Shown here: one piece after another, positions 8,762 to 18,548 of the stretch
Position numbering within the stretch: position 1 is the first letter of the stretch
Layout: each line of letters starts with the position of its first letter
NCBI GenBank assembly: GCA_024711295.1
Contig: JANJTB010000028.1
Span: 62,001 to 126,000 of the forward strand
From: a bacterium
GTDB lineage: Bacteria; Bacteroidota; Ignavibacteria; Kapaibacteriales; UBA2268
Length of the DNA: 64,000 nt
Reading direction: 5' to 3'
The notes under the pieces: model-generated
What the model was told of the DNA's origin: nothing
Databases searched by the model: none
What the model saw: the letters and a program-made list of their open reading frames with translations, nothing else
Program-made: the position numbers and the translations under genes

Positions 8762-9688
8762 TTAGAACCAGTCAATCCTTGCATGACTCAATACAGCATT
8801 TATTCTTTCTTTTTCAGATTCGTCAAATTCATTTCTGGTAAGACTAATATACTTAAGTTTTTCGAGCCCTGCAATACTTTGAGGTAATTGAGATAGGTTA
8901 TTAAAACCAAGCTCGAGCTCTTCGAGCTGACTCAATGCACCAATATTCTCAGGAAGCGATTTTAATTCATTTTCGTATAAGAGCAATTTTTTCAAACTCT
9001 TGAGTTCGCAGAAACTATTTGGAATACTTACTAGAAGATTTTTGTATAATCTTGCTTTTTCTAGTTTAGTAAGATTGCCAATGCTATCAGGTAATTCAGT
9101 TAAATTGTTCTCTTGTACTTCAAGTTTGCTCAGTTGTTTAAGGTTGCAAATTGTGTCAGGTAATTTAGTCAGATGATTACCCGGAGCTCTTAATTTTTCT
9201 AATTTAGTAAGATTCCCGATACTGTCGGGCAGGTTTCTCAGTTCATTTTCACTTACAACAAGTTCATTCAAGTTAGATAAATTACCGATAGACTCGGGTA
9301 ATTCCTTAATCTTGTTGTTATTCAAACCAAGTCTTTGAAGGTTTTTCAATTCACCGACAGATTCAGGTAATTCTGTTAATCTGTTCCAACTAACAACTAA
9401 TACTTCGAGGTTTTCCAGCTGAGAAATACTTGATGGTAACGTAATTATTCTATTGCCGCTCAAATCTAATTTTTTCAATTTCTTTAGTTTTGAGATTTTT
9501 TCCGGTACATATTGAAGCTGATTATTCCAAATTATCAATTCTTCTAAGTTGACAAGTTTGAATATTTCTTCGGGGAATTCGCTTAAATCTTTGTAATGTA
9601 AATCTAATATTCTTACATTCTCTGGCTCAAGAAGTGCCTTCTCGAGCGTATAGTAGGTTTTGATATCTGTCTCTGCACCTGTATTCAT
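8762..9688 (-). CDS. Leucine-rich-repeat protein, no signal peptide
   Basis: 308 residues made almost entirely of twelve LRR units of 23 residues with the bacterial/Shoc2-like pattern LxxLxxLxLxxNxLxxLPxxI (for example LTKLPDTICNLKQLSKLEVQ). The first unit begins near residue 24 and the last merges into a short charged cap (DESEKERINAVLSHARIDWF). There is no signal peptide, transmembrane segment or T9SS domain, so a cytoplasmic protein-binding role is expected. It is monocistronic with its own terminator. Known relatives are scaffolds and regulators; no catalytic domain is attached. Confidence 0.92.
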   Translation of the reverse strand: MNTGAETDIKTYYTLEKALLEPENVRILDLHYKDLSEFPEEIFKLVNLEELIIWNNQLQYVPEKISKLKKLKKLDLSGNRIITLPSSISQLENLEVLVVSWNRLTELPESVGELKNLQRLGLNNNKIKELPESIGNLSNLNELVVSENELRNLPDSIGNLTKLEKLRAPGNHLTKLPDTICNLKQLSKLEVQENNLTELPDSIGNLTKLEKARLYKNLLVSIPNSFCELKSLKKLLLYENELKSLPENIGALSQLEELELGFNNLSQLPQSIAGLEKLKYISLTRNEFDESEKERINAVLSHARIDWF

Positions 9689-9747
9689 TTTTCACTCCGT
9701 AAAAAATAGTAAAACCATAAATTTTAAATTATTATTATTATCTTTTT

Positions 9748-9755
9748 CAAACATA
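9748..9755 (-). promoter_or_regulatory. Probable -7 promoter element for the LRR gene
   Basis: Reads TATGTTTG on the minus strand, a match to TAnnTTTG, 60 bases before the start at 9688. No -33 TTG is seen at the usual spacing. Confidence 0.35.
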
Positions 9756-9832
9756 ATAAAATTATCCATAAAATTGCTTTTTTTTCAATTATTTGAATAT
9801 TTTTTTTCTCTTTTTTAATGTTTTTTTTGAAT

Positions 9833-9868
9833 AAAAAAGAGGACCTCCCAAATAAATGGGAAGCCCTC
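9833..9868 (-). terminator. Strong rho-independent terminator of the giant beta-helix gene
   Basis: On the minus strand a 12-bp stem (GAGGGCTTCCCA with TGGGAGGTCCTC, two G-T pairs) is closed by a short loop and followed by six T. It lies 21 bases past the stop at 9889. Confidence 0.9.
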
Positions 9869-9888
9869 AAAAAATACGACCTGATTAA

Positions 9889-12800
9889 TTATCTTACGAT
9901 AACAAATCTCTGTGAAACCACAGCACCGTTTACTTTTAAAACTAAGTTGTAAACACCTGAATTCAAGTTGAATTTTTCAACATTAATCATCAGATTATTA
10001 GCACCTTCATTAGCAATAGCGTCGAGTAATACAGCAACTTCTTCACCGATAGAATTAACCAATACAAGTTTTGCATTAGTATTTAACGGAAGATTAAATG
10101 TTACTTCAGCATTACTGTTAGCAGGATTAGGTGTAGGAACGCCAAGTGACAATGACGATAAGTTGTTATCATCAACATCAGTAGCAGTCGGAACAACCAA
10201 AACGTCAGAAACTATTGAGTTGATAGTACCACAGCTGTTAGTAATAGCAACATAGTATTTGCCGCTATTTTCTTCTTTCATGTTGTAGATCATCAAAGTA
10301 CTTTGATCTTCGCCATCAATAGGTGTATCATTGAAATACCATTGGTAAGTCAAATCATTACCTACAGCTTCTACTGTAAGAGCAAGTGTTTCGTCAACTT
10401 TAAGGCTAACACTTGCAGTTGGTTGTGAGGTAATTTCAGCCTTGTTTTCAATTCTTACAATTGCATCAACAGTAGCCAAACCGGTTACTGAACCCTGTGG
10501 TTTTACAAGACAGTAATATGATCCAGACAGATATTTATCAGCTGGATTCAAATGGAGATCTTGAGAATTAGTACCGGTAATATTGCCGGCATCTGATAAT
10601 TTAATGCCATCGCGATACCATTGATAAGTAATTACGGCTTCAGGGATATTTGTATTTGCTCTAACGCTTAAGATGATGTGCTCATCCTGGCAAGCATCAA
10701 CATTCTGAGGTTGCTCAGTGATTTGGATTGTACCTTTGATGATTCCAAAGTTGCGTGCTTCGTCAAGTCCGCACTTGCCCTGAACAACTACTCTGTAATC
10801 TTCTCCAAAATCAGCAGCCTGAACATTACGAATCATTAATACATCAGATTTTGTACCTGCAAATCTAGGTCCATCAACTAATGGAGTATTTCCTTTGTAC
10901 CATTGAACTTCTGGTTTTGTTCCTTCAGGAGCGCCATTAACATGTGCTCTTAATCTGAATGTTACATTATCGCCTTCGATAACAGCCTGTGTAAATGGTG
11001 CATTTGTTATCTCAGTGCCAGTAACAACGTAAACTGAGGCAGGTTCTGATGTTAAGCTGATATAACCAAAGCAATCTTCAGCTTCAACTTTACAAGTATA
11101 TTCTCCATCATGGTCAAAGTTTGCTTTGTCAATGTATAATACCGGCTTGTCGTAGTATGGATTGTCAGCTGCAGTCATTTTAACACCGTCTTTGTACCAT
11201 TGATAGTTGTAAACAACACCTGTGATATTTACACGTATAAATGAATTTTCACCAATACATAGAGTCTTACTTTCAGGTTGTTGGTCAAGACTGAAGTAAG
11301 GCCATACTCTTATTGGGATAGCGTCCGTAAATCTTTCGGCAGTACCGCATGAAGCAGAACCTAATATTTTACATCTGTAAGAACCTGATTCGTTTGGATC
11401 AGCATTATTAATGTATAATGTAGGAGTATGAGCCGATGGGTATTGAGCAGGCGATAAGTCAACAAATCCCTGTCCTGCATCTCTTTGCCATCTGTAACCA
11501 AAAATTGTGCCTGTTACTGAAGTTTGAAGTGTAATGTAATCACCAAAGCATGTGTGAGTCAAGTCTTTCCCTGCACTTTGTTCGACCTGTGCAATCGATA
11601 TATTATCTAATGGATCTGACAAAGTAACTGATGAAATGTCTGAGTACAATACTGAAGGACCGCAGTTGCCAGGACCTGATATTTTTAGTCTGTAATCACC
11701 AACTGAATTTTCGGCATCTTCCATCAATCTTTCTAAATCATGATGAGTAGCACCTGGTACATCAACCCATTCACTTGTTCCTGCTTTACGGAATTCCCAC
11801 TGATAACCAAAAATGTTACCTATAGGGTTAGTGTATAGATACAGGTTAGGAGTAGTAGTACATACATCACTATTAACAGGTTGCAATGATAATCCAATCG
11901 GTGTTTCTACTTTCATTAAAATTTCTGAGCCAACTAAAGTTTTGCCCATAAATGTTGCAGTTGCGTAGTAGCGAGCAGAGTCAGCCATCTTAAGCGGGTT
12001 GAATGTTACATTCTTTCCGTTAAAACCACTCATAACCTGACCATTTTTGTACCATTGCATGGATATTGTAGAAATACCTGATCTTACAATGCCATCACCA
12101 AATCCTGTTACTTGTGGATCGAATGATACAGTAGCTACGTCATTAACGCACTGAACAGGTATATCAGGAGATACCTTGGTATCAGAAACAAGTTTGAAAA
12201 TTGCATTAACTTCATCGGCTCCATAGTAAGTAGGATTGTTTCTTACTTCACCCTCAGCATCTGTTGTTATTTCAGGAATACCACCATACATAAAGTTCGA
12301 ATTACCTATACTTGTACTGTTGATATGAAGATTGTTATCCATATCTACAAATATTGGTTGACCTTGTCGTGAGTTAGCATCTCTACCTGTTAATGATTTC
12401 CATGCTGATAAGCTGGCTGCTTCAACGAATGGTGAAGATGTACCGTAACCACCGATGACACCGGCTGCACCACCAATTGAATAAAGATTGTGGTCTAATT
12501 GAGCAAAAGCACTTCCAATTGAAGATGTGTACAAGAAAATATTAAATGAACGAGTACCAGAAACACCTTGCAATGAGTTGTGTAAAATATTTCCTCTTAT
12601 ATCCATACTTGTGTATGATGAAACATAGAGAATATTAGCTGTCAATGACGCTGTAGAGTTTGTGGCTTGCTGGTTACCTGTCATTACGATTGTATTATGC
12701 CAAATTTTGTGACCTGAACCACCTGCGATACGGATACCAAAAGGATTGTAAGTCGTAGATGTCAAAGAATATCTATCAGTCTTGATATCAGAAATCATAT

Positions 12801-15800
12801 TATTCATTAACACATGGTTATTTCCACTGATGATATTGATGCCATAAGCACCCCATCCACCTGTAGAGGTGTACCAAATTTTATTAATATAATTTCCATC
12901 GCAAATAATACCTGCAGCCAAAGTAGTGCTTCCCAACTGAATACCCCATTTCGATGATGCTGTATTGTTGATGTTGAAAATAGTATTTCTGCGAATCATA
13001 CCACTTGGCGCATTTTGAACATCAATACCGAATTGGTAAATTTGTGATGATGTATTTGAATGACCAATTTGGTTACCTTCGATAAGCAAATTATAGAGGA
13101 ATTGACCGGTTGATGTACCTCCACGAGCTAAGATACCCATTTGGCTATTATAAATCCAGTTGTTCCTTATAGTAAGATTTGATAGATTGTTGGCTGATGA
13201 TGAAGTAGAAATTGCGCCATCAGAAACAACAACAGCAATTGAAGTAGCGTTGAAGTTGCTATGATAAATATTACAATTTTGGATTGTAATATTATTACCA
13301 CCTGTTCCTGAGTTCGAACCAATCATCAAACATGCCCTTGGAGATGTAGATGATGTATTAGTAATTGACAAATACTTGCCATCACCATCATAATTACCAT
13401 CAAATACTACATTACTTGCACCGATAAGTCTGATAAGTGCACCACCTGCTATATCACCAGATAGAATTCTCTCTGTAGCTGAGTTAGGTCTGATAGTGAT
13501 AGTAAAAGTGCCACCTTCATAATTAATATTATTTAAAGCTACTTCGTTGGTTTCAGAAATATTTGAAGTAATGTAAACATTTACATCGCCATTTACAACA
13601 TTATCATTCACAAACTTGAAGAAGCCGTTAGCACCTGTTAATGAAGTATAAGTTTGGTTTGTACCAACATTAAAATTACCTGATACACTTGCGGCTAATC
13701 TGTAGCTGTCAACATTGTACATAGGGAAGTTTGCTGCAGATAAATTAGTTGAAGTAGGATAATTTGTAAAGTTACCGCTTGTAACTGAAATATTTTTCTT
13801 TGTTGCTATATCCTGAGCAATGATGAAATACTCAATTACATCACCTACAGAAATTCCACCATTTATTCTTGAGTAATCCAATACAAATGTAAACTCATCG
13901 CCATTTTGCATAGCTGTTGCATACTTCCAGCCACTTGTAGATGATGAATTACTGTAATATGTATTCTCTTGGCTAGCCTTACGATAGTATAATCTTGGCT
14001 CTGATGATGCAAGACTAACGCCTGTACGGTCAGTAATCTTAGCAACCACAACTCTGTTATCTAAACTTGTTGTAGTAAAAAGTTTACTGAATTGAATATC
14101 AGGACCAACTATATCGTCAGCTTCTTCGTAACAACCCGGAGTAGGTGTTGATGCATTTCTGTTTACACCAATAATATCCGTAGTATAACCTGAAATTGAT
14201 GTTCCTTTGCCCAGAATTGGAGAACCTGTAAATGGAGCCAGCACACTACTGGAATTAAACATCGGGTCAAAATTAGTAGAGTTTGCTTCTCTTGATGTAG
14301 CTGATTTCCAGTTTGCTAAAGAAGTTTGATTACCATTCAAATAACCAATAGCGGCATTTGAGCCAGATACATAATAGTTATTATAATCAAAAGTTGAGCT
14401 GGTTAAGTTACCGGTACCTGCAAGATAAATAGCATACTTCCAGCTGCCTGACTGCGATACAACATCATTGTAAAAATTATTATTGCGAACATCTAATGAA
14501 TTGACTGAAGTTGAAGAAATCCATAAACATACAGGTTGCGATAGAGATGATCCAACATAGAATTGCTCACCTGTCAAGTTCACACTGTTAAAGTATAGCT
14601 TGTAACCTGTACCGCTTGTGAATAAAAATCCAACAGGATTTGTAGTGTTACCAGTGCTATATCTAGTTGTCAAAAGATTCGAAATTGAGTTGTTTGCAAA
14701 TACTGAATTGTTTGATGATAATACATAAAAGCCGATAGCACCGGTTGCACTTGCGCTATTGCTATATATTTTATCAACAATGTTTCTTTGAAATTTTGAT
14801 TCGGTACATGAACTTACGTAGAATGTATAGAAATACCCACCATTTGTTAGGTTAACAAATTTATTGTCATTTACGTTTGAGTATGATGTAGAAGTGAGAT
14901 ACATACCATAGTTTGTGGAAGTTCCGCTATTGGTAAAATTCTCAAACGTATTATTATAAATATCAGAATAACTGCAAGAAGAGAAATAATAGCCATAAGA
15001 AGTAGTAGTATTGGATGTATTTCTTATAGTATTTCCATATACCTGTGAATAAGTGCCTGAGCTCAGGTATATACCATAATAAGTACTGTTTGCAGATAAA
15101 TTTGTTAAAGTATTATTGTATATCTTTGCATAAGGACCTGATGATAAATATACACCATAAATTGCACCAGCGGACTTGACATTATTGATTGTATTACCAT
15201 AAATCTCTGCATCCGAACATGTTACAGCATAAATCGAGTAAAATGAACTCGGTGCATTTGAATTTTGGATAGTATTATTATATATCTTAACATTATTTGA
15301 ATAATAAACATACATTACATAAATAGTTGAAGTATAATCTATATAGTCAAAAACGTTATCGTAGATTTCTGTGTTCTTTGTGTAGTAAATATATAATGGT
15401 TGGTACGAAACCGACTCGGTCAATGTCGAAGAACCAAAGATGTTACCATAAATTTTAGTATCAAGAACTTCACGTCCTGAAGTTGAATAAACTCTTACAC
15501 CTTGATACATCATTCTTAAGTGATTGTAGGCAATCTCGTTACCTGTGCTGGAAGCCGATCCTGTATAGCTGCTGCTTGTTGATAAGCATACACCATAGCT
15601 GCCTGTTTTGCTTCCACCAGTAATATTACAATACATAATCTTATTGTAATTTGCAGGGTCTTGACTAGTTAGTAATGAGTCAATACGGATAACCGCACCT
15701 GATGAATTATTTTTGAATGTCAGGTTACGATTATTTCCAGATTGGTTAGCACGTCCGTCAATAGTTACGTTGTCAGCACCTTGTAGCCATAGGACACCAT

Positions 15801-16086
15801 TAGAATTAGAAATCTGAATAGTATAAGTACCTGTAGGATAAATCAGAATGGAACTGTAGTCAGCATTGCCAACTCCAGACCCATAAAGAGTAGGCACCGA
15901 GGATTCAGTAATGTTATTTGTAATTTGCATTACAATATCTCCGGTATGAGTGCCCGCATTCACTGCATTAAATGCCGTGGCAAGATTGGAGTATGTAGTA
16001 CTACCAATCGTAACCTGGCCGTATGCTGCAACACCAAATAACATCATTGCAGCTACAAGCCATAATTTAGTAAGATTTTTTACCAT
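9889..16086 (-). CDS. Giant T9SS cargo: two right-handed beta-helix regions plus tandem Ig-like domains
   Basis: 2065 residues. A signal peptide ends near AAYGQ (residue 24). A first parallel beta-helix spans about 60-640, with six very regular 27-29-residue coils at 257-420 carrying IYNNT-type Asn ladders. A beta-rich linker follows (about 660-790), then a second pectate-lyase-like beta-helix (about 800-1190, for example NITIQNCNIYHS). Next come about seven Ig-like domains, most with the YQWYKDG core and a Tyr-x-Cys strand (for example GSYRCKILGSASCG), to about residue 1970. The C-terminal T9SS sorting domain (GVPTPNPANSNAEVTFNLP ... VYNLVLKV) ends in FVIVR. The architecture suggests a cell-surface adhesin or polysaccharide-binding fibre. 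No lyase or hydrolase catalytic residues can be assigned. Monocistronic. Confidence 0.9.
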   Translation of the reverse strand: MVKNLTKLWLVAAMMLFGVAAYGQVTIGSTTYSNLATAFNAVNAGTHTGDIVMQITNNITESSVPTLYGSGVGNADYSSILIYPTGTYTIQISNSNGVLWLQGADNVTIDGRANQSGNNRNLTFKNNSSGAVIRIDSLLTSQDPANYNKIMYCNITGGSKTGSYGVCLSTSSSYTGSASSTGNEIAYNHLRMMYQGVRVYSTSGREVLDTKIYGNIFGSSTLTESVSYQPLYIYYTKNTEIYDNVFDYIDYTSTIYVMYVYYSNNVKIYNNTIQNSNAPSSFYSIYAVTCSDAEIYGNTINNVKSAGAIYGVYLSSGPYAKIYNNTLTNLSANSTYYGIYLSSGTYSQVYGNTIRNTSNTTTSYGYYFSSCSYSDIYNNTFENFTNSGTSTNYGMYLTSTSYSNVNDNKFVNLTNGGYFYTFYVSSCTESKFQRNIVDKIYSNSASATGAIGFYVLSSNNSVFANNSISNLLTTRYSTGNTTNPVGFLFTSGTGYKLYFNSVNLTGEQFYVGSSLSQPVCLWISSTSVNSLDVRNNNFYNDVVSQSGSWKYAIYLAGTGNLTSSTFDYNNYYVSGSNAAIGYLNGNQTSLANWKSATSREANSTNFDPMFNSSSVLAPFTGSPILGKGTSISGYTTDIIGVNRNASTPTPGCYEEADDIVGPDIQFSKLFTTTSLDNRVVVAKITDRTGVSLASSEPRLYYRKASQENTYYSNSSSTSGWKYATAMQNGDEFTFVLDYSRINGGISVGDVIEYFIIAQDIATKKNISVTSGNFTNYPTSTNLSAANFPMYNVDSYRLAASVSGNFNVGTNQTYTSLTGANGFFKFVNDNVVNGDVNVYITSNISETNEVALNNINYEGGTFTITIRPNSATERILSGDIAGGALIRLIGASNVVFDGNYDGDGKYLSITNTSSTSPRACLMIGSNSGTGGNNITIQNCNIYHSNFNATSIAVVVSDGAISTSSSANNLSNLTIRNNWIYNSQMGILARGGTSTGQFLYNLLIEGNQIGHSNTSSQIYQFGIDVQNAPSGMIRRNTIFNINNTASSKWGIQLGSTTLAAGIICDGNYINKIWYTSTGGWGAYGINIISGNNHVLMNNMISDIKTDRYSLTSTTYNPFGIRIAGGSGHKIWHNTIVMTGNQQATNSTASLTANILYVSSYTSMDIRGNILHNSLQGVSGTRSFNIFLYTSSIGSAFAQLDHNLYSIGGAAGVIGGYGTSSPFVEAASLSAWKSLTGRDANSRQGQPIFVDMDNNLHINSTSIGNSNFMYGGIPEITTDAEGEVRNNPTYYGADEVNAIFKLVSDTKVSPDIPVQCVNDVATVSFDPQVTGFGDGIVRSGISTISMQWYKNGQVMSGFNGKNVTFNPLKMADSARYYATATFMGKTLVGSEILMKVETPIGLSLQPVNSDVCTTTPNLYLYTNPIGNIFGYQWEFRKAGTSEWVDVPGATHHDLERLMEDAENSVGDYRLKISGPGNCGPSVLYSDISSVTLSDPLDNISIAQVEQSAGKDLTHTCFGDYITLQTSVTGTIFGYRWQRDAGQGFVDLSPAQYPSAHTPTLYINNADPNESGSYRCKILGSASCGTAERFTDAIPIRVWPYFSLDQQPESKTLCIGENSFIRVNITGVVYNYQWYKDGVKMTAADNPYYDKPVLYIDKANFDHDGEYTCKVEAEDCFGYISLTSEPASVYVVTGTEITNAPFTQAVIEGDNVTFRLRAHVNGAPEGTKPEVQWYKGNTPLVDGPRFAGTKSDVLMIRNVQAADFGEDYRVVVQGKCGLDEARNFGIIKGTIQITEQPQNVDACQDEHIILSVRANTNIPEAVITYQWYRDGIKLSDAGNITGTNSQDLHLNPADKYLSGSYYCLVKPQGSVTGLATVDAIVRIENKAEITSQPTASVSLKVDETLALTVEAVGNDLTYQWYFNDTPIDGEDQSTLMIYNMKEENSGKYYVAITNSCGTINSIVSDVLVVPTATDVDDNNLSSLSLGVPTPNPANSNAEVTFNLPLNTNAKLVLVNSIGEEVAVLLDAIANEGANNLMINVEKFNLNSGVYNLVLKVNGAVVSQRFVIVR
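14827..15318 (-). repeat. Six tandem 27-29-codon repeats inside the beta-helix gene
   Basis: Residues 257-420 of the giant protein split into six units of 27, 27, 27, 27, 29 and 27 residues. Consensus: G-[IVY]-Y-x-x-S-S-x-x-Y-x-x-[IV]-Y-x-N-T-[IFL]-x-N, then a variable Ser/Thr/Asn turn. At DNA level this is an 81-bp period whose copies have drifted, so it is an old protein repeat, not a recent DNA duplication. Confidence 0.85.
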
Positions 16087-16434
16087 AACTCACCTAAAAT
16101 ATGATTTAATAAAAATTTTAGTATAAATATTTCCACTTTAATTATTCAATTATTAACAATCTTCGAGACGATAAGTTTTTAGTCCATTTGTTATTAATTT
16201 TCGAATAATATTTGTATTACATCTAACACTTTTTCAGTTTGCTAATATAACTAAAAGAAATAAAAAAAACAAAGAAATATTAGCTAAATCATAGTAAATA
16301 CTATGTTTGCTTATTTTTACTTAATCATATATTCATAAATGATTAATAAAAGGGTTATTTTAGAATTAATATTAAGCTAACTTTTGAATTATAGATAACT
16401 AATAAGAATATTTCACTTTTTTCAATAATATATT
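16087..16434. other. AT-rich intergenic region, nothing identified
   Basis: Divergent spacer between the beta-helix gene and the carbamoyltransferase operon. It should hold the beta-helix gene's promoter, but I find no good minus-strand TAnnTTTG. There is no ORF with convincing coding features, no RNA fold I can support, and no terminator. Confidence 0.4.
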
Positions 16435-16464
16435 TTGATTTAAATAATAATGATTGTATTTTTG
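16435..16464 (+). promoter_or_regulatory. Promoter of the carbamoyltransferase/chorismatase operon (TTG-N19-TATTTTTG)
   Basis: TTG at 16435-16437 and TATTTTTG at 16457-16464 are 19 bases apart, a full match to the Bacteroidota -33/-7 pattern. The first start codon of the operon is 70 bases downstream. Confidence 0.65.
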
Positions 16465-16534
16465 TATAACACATCATATTATTAATGTTTGCCAACAAAC
16501 TTAGATTACGTGTATATAACTGAGGGTAATAAAA

Positions 16535-16684
16535 ATGGATTTTTTGAAAGAGATGATAGGATTTTTTAAAGAACGAAAGAAATTATGGCTTATCCCAACC
16601 ATAGTAATTCTACTTTTATTGAGCATTCTGATAATAGTAACAGGCGGCTCAGCAATAGCACCGTTTATTTACACATTATTTTAG
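16535..16684 (+). CDS. DUF5989/SxtK-like small membrane protein
   Basis: 49 residues: an amphipathic, charged start (MDFLKEMIGFFKERKKLWL) followed by one transmembrane helix (about 19-36) and a short tail. Size, the KERKKLWLIP motif and the position directly before a carbamoyltransferase gene match the DUF5989 family, which accompanies SxtI-type carbamoyltransferases in many genomes. Family function is not known; a membrane anchor or partner for the carbamoyltransferase is an inference. GAGGG lies nine bases before the ATG. The stop is seven bases before the carbamoyltransferase start, so the two are co-translated neighbours. It is easily missed because of its length. Confidence 0.8.
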   Translation: MDFLKEMIGFFKERKKLWLIPTIVILLLLSILIIVTGGSAIAPFIYTLF

Positions 16685-16691
16685 TTTAAGA

Positions 16692-18548
16692 ATGAAGAAT
16701 GTAATATTGGGTATATCTGCGTATTACCACGACAGTGCTGCTGCATTGGTTATTGATGGTGATATTGTTGCTGCAGCCCAGGAAGAAAGGTTCAGCCGAA
16801 AGAAAAATGACAGTAATTTCCCGAGCAAGGCAATAGTATCTATACTCAAATATGCACATATAAAGCCCGAAGAGGTAAATCTAATATCATTCTATGAGAA
16901 GAACTTTCTGAAATTTGAAAGACTACTCGAAACATATCATTCTTTTGCACCTATTGGTCTTGAAAGTTTTCTTAAATCAATGCCCGTTTGGATTAAAGAA
17001 AAGCTATTTATGAAAAAGCTGATTAGAGATGAATTATCAACAATAGGATTTGACAAAAACATTAAAATTATATTCCCTGAGCATCACTTATCTCATTCAG
17101 CGTCTGCTTTTTATCCGTCACCATTTCAAGAGTCTGCAATAATTACACTTGATGGTGTTGGCGAATGGGACACTGCCAGCATTTCATCCGGTAATGGACA
17201 TAAGATTAAACTATTACGAACAATGGAGTTTCCTCATTCAGTAGGTCTATTGTATTCTGCATTTACTTACTATTGCGGATTTAAGGTAAATGAGGGTGAA
17301 TATAAACTCATGGGGCTTGCTCCATATAGCAACCCAAATTCAAAATCTGTTAATGAGATTATAAATAAAATTGAAACTGAACTTGTTAAAATACATAATG
17401 ATGGTTCGATAGTAATTAATCTGGACTACTTTAATTTTCCTGTTGGTCTGACAATGACCAAAGACTCAAGTTGGGAAAAATTGTTTGCATTAAAACGTAG
17501 GAAATCTGATTCAGCGCTCACTCAGGAATATGCAGATTTAGCTTTTGCTGTTCAAAAAGTTACAGAAAAAATCTTTTTAGCAATGGCACAAACAGCAAAG
17601 GATTTGACAGGCTCCACAAATTTGGTACTTGCCGGTGGGGTTGCCCTCAACAGCGTGGCAAATGGAATACTTCTTAAGTCAAATATTTTCGAAAATATTT
17701 GGATTCAGCCGGCTTCTGGTGATGCTGGCGGCTCACTTGGTGCAGCATTAACTGCCTACCATATATACCTTGATAAACATAGAATTGTAGAACAACCGGA
17801 TAAAATGAAAGGCTCACTTTTAGGAATAGAGTATGAAAATTCTGATGTTGAAAATGTTTTGCAACGTTGGGAATACCAATACCACCATATTACATCTAAA
17901 GATGAACTTTACAAACTTGCTGCCCGTTATATTGCAGATGGAAAAGTAGTAGGATACTTTCAGGGCAGGATGGAATTTGGACCAAGAGCACTTGGATGCA
18001 GGAGTTTTCTTGCAGATTCAAGAATTGCCGAGATGCAGTCAAAATTAAATCTCAAAATTAAATTCAGAGAGGGATTCAGGCCATTTGCACCTGCAGTAAT
18101 GGAAGAGCACGCTCAAAGTTGGTTCGATATTGAAGTGCCATCACCTTATATGCTTAATGTAATACCCGTTAAAGAAGATTTATGCAATCCTTTGCCTGAA
18201 GATTATTACAACATGGGATTAATGGAGCGACTTTACTTTAAGCGGTCAAAAATTCCCGCAGTAACACATCTGGATTATTCAGCACGTATTCAAACGGTGA
18301 ATAAAGATGTAAATCCACATTTTTACGGAGTTCTAAAATCTTTTTACGAAATTACTGGATGTCCTGTTATCATCAACACAAGTTTTAATGTCCGAGATGA
18401 ACCAATAGTCAGCTCACCCGATGATGCACTAAACTGTTTTATGAAAACTGATACGGATATACTATTTCTTAATGATTACCTTATTATTAAATCAGAACAA
18501 AGCATAATAAGTGATGAGCATTTATCTGATTTTGGGAGAGAGAAATAG
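16692..18548 (+). CDS. NodU/TobZ/SxtI-type O-carbamoyltransferase
   Basis: 618 residues, full length. These cytoplasmic enzymes transfer the carbamoyl group of carbamoyl phosphate, through carbamoyl-adenylate, to a hydroxyl of a sugar or natural product. The N-terminal Kae1-like ASKHA domain opens with GISAYYHDSAAAL (His13/Asp14) and contains HHLSHSASAFYPSPF (His131, His132, His135), LDGVGEWDT and LAGGVALNSVANG. The C-terminal domain has GRMEFGPRALGCRSFLADSR and INTSFNVRDEPIV, both diagnostic of the family. The stop TAG is immediately followed by the ATG of the methyltransferase, with no gap, so the enzymes are translated together. The acceptor is unknown; the co-operonic chorismatase makes an aromatic or polyketide-like acceptor possible, with surface glycan as the alternative. 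Confidence 0.93.
   Translation: MKNVILGISAYYHDSAAALVIDGDIVAAAQEERFSRKKNDSNFPSKAIVSILKYAHIKPEEVNLISFYEKNFLKFERLLETYHSFAPIGLESFLKSMPVWIKEKLFMKKLIRDELSTIGFDKNIKIIFPEHHLSHSASAFYPSPFQESAIITLDGVGEWDTASISSGNGHKIKLLRTMEFPHSVGLLYSAFTYYCGFKVNEGEYKLMGLAPYSNPNSKSVNEIINKIETELVKIHNDGSIVINLDYFNFPVGLTMTKDSSWEKLFALKRRKSDSALTQEYADLAFAVQKVTEKIFLAMAQTAKDLTGSTNLVLAGGVALNSVANGILLKSNIFENIWIQPASGDAGGSLGAALTAYHIYLDKHRIVEQPDKMKGSLLGIEYENSDVENVLQRWEYQYHHITSKDELYKLAARYIADGKVVGYFQGRMEFGPRALGCRSFLADSRIAEMQSKLNLKIKFREGFRPFAPAVMEEHAQSWFDIEVPSPYMLNVIPVKEDLCNPLPEDYYNMGLMERLYFKRSKIPAVTHLDYSARIQTVNKDVNPHFYGVLKSFYEITGCPVIINTSFNVRDEPIVSSPDDALNCFMKTDTDILFLNDYLIIKSEQSIISDEHLSDFGREK

Noticed and set aside
14827-15318. Regularly spaced repeats that might be taken for a CRISPR array
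   Set aside because: The 81-bp period lies in an open reading frame and follows protein repeat logic; units vary at the DNA level and there are no identical direct repeats.
16692-18548. TsaD/Kae1 or HypF assignment for the carbamoyltransferase
   Set aside because: The ASKHA domain is shared, but the C-terminal GRMEFGPRALG and NTSFNVRDEPIV motifs and 618-residue length are those of NodU/TobZ enzymes.
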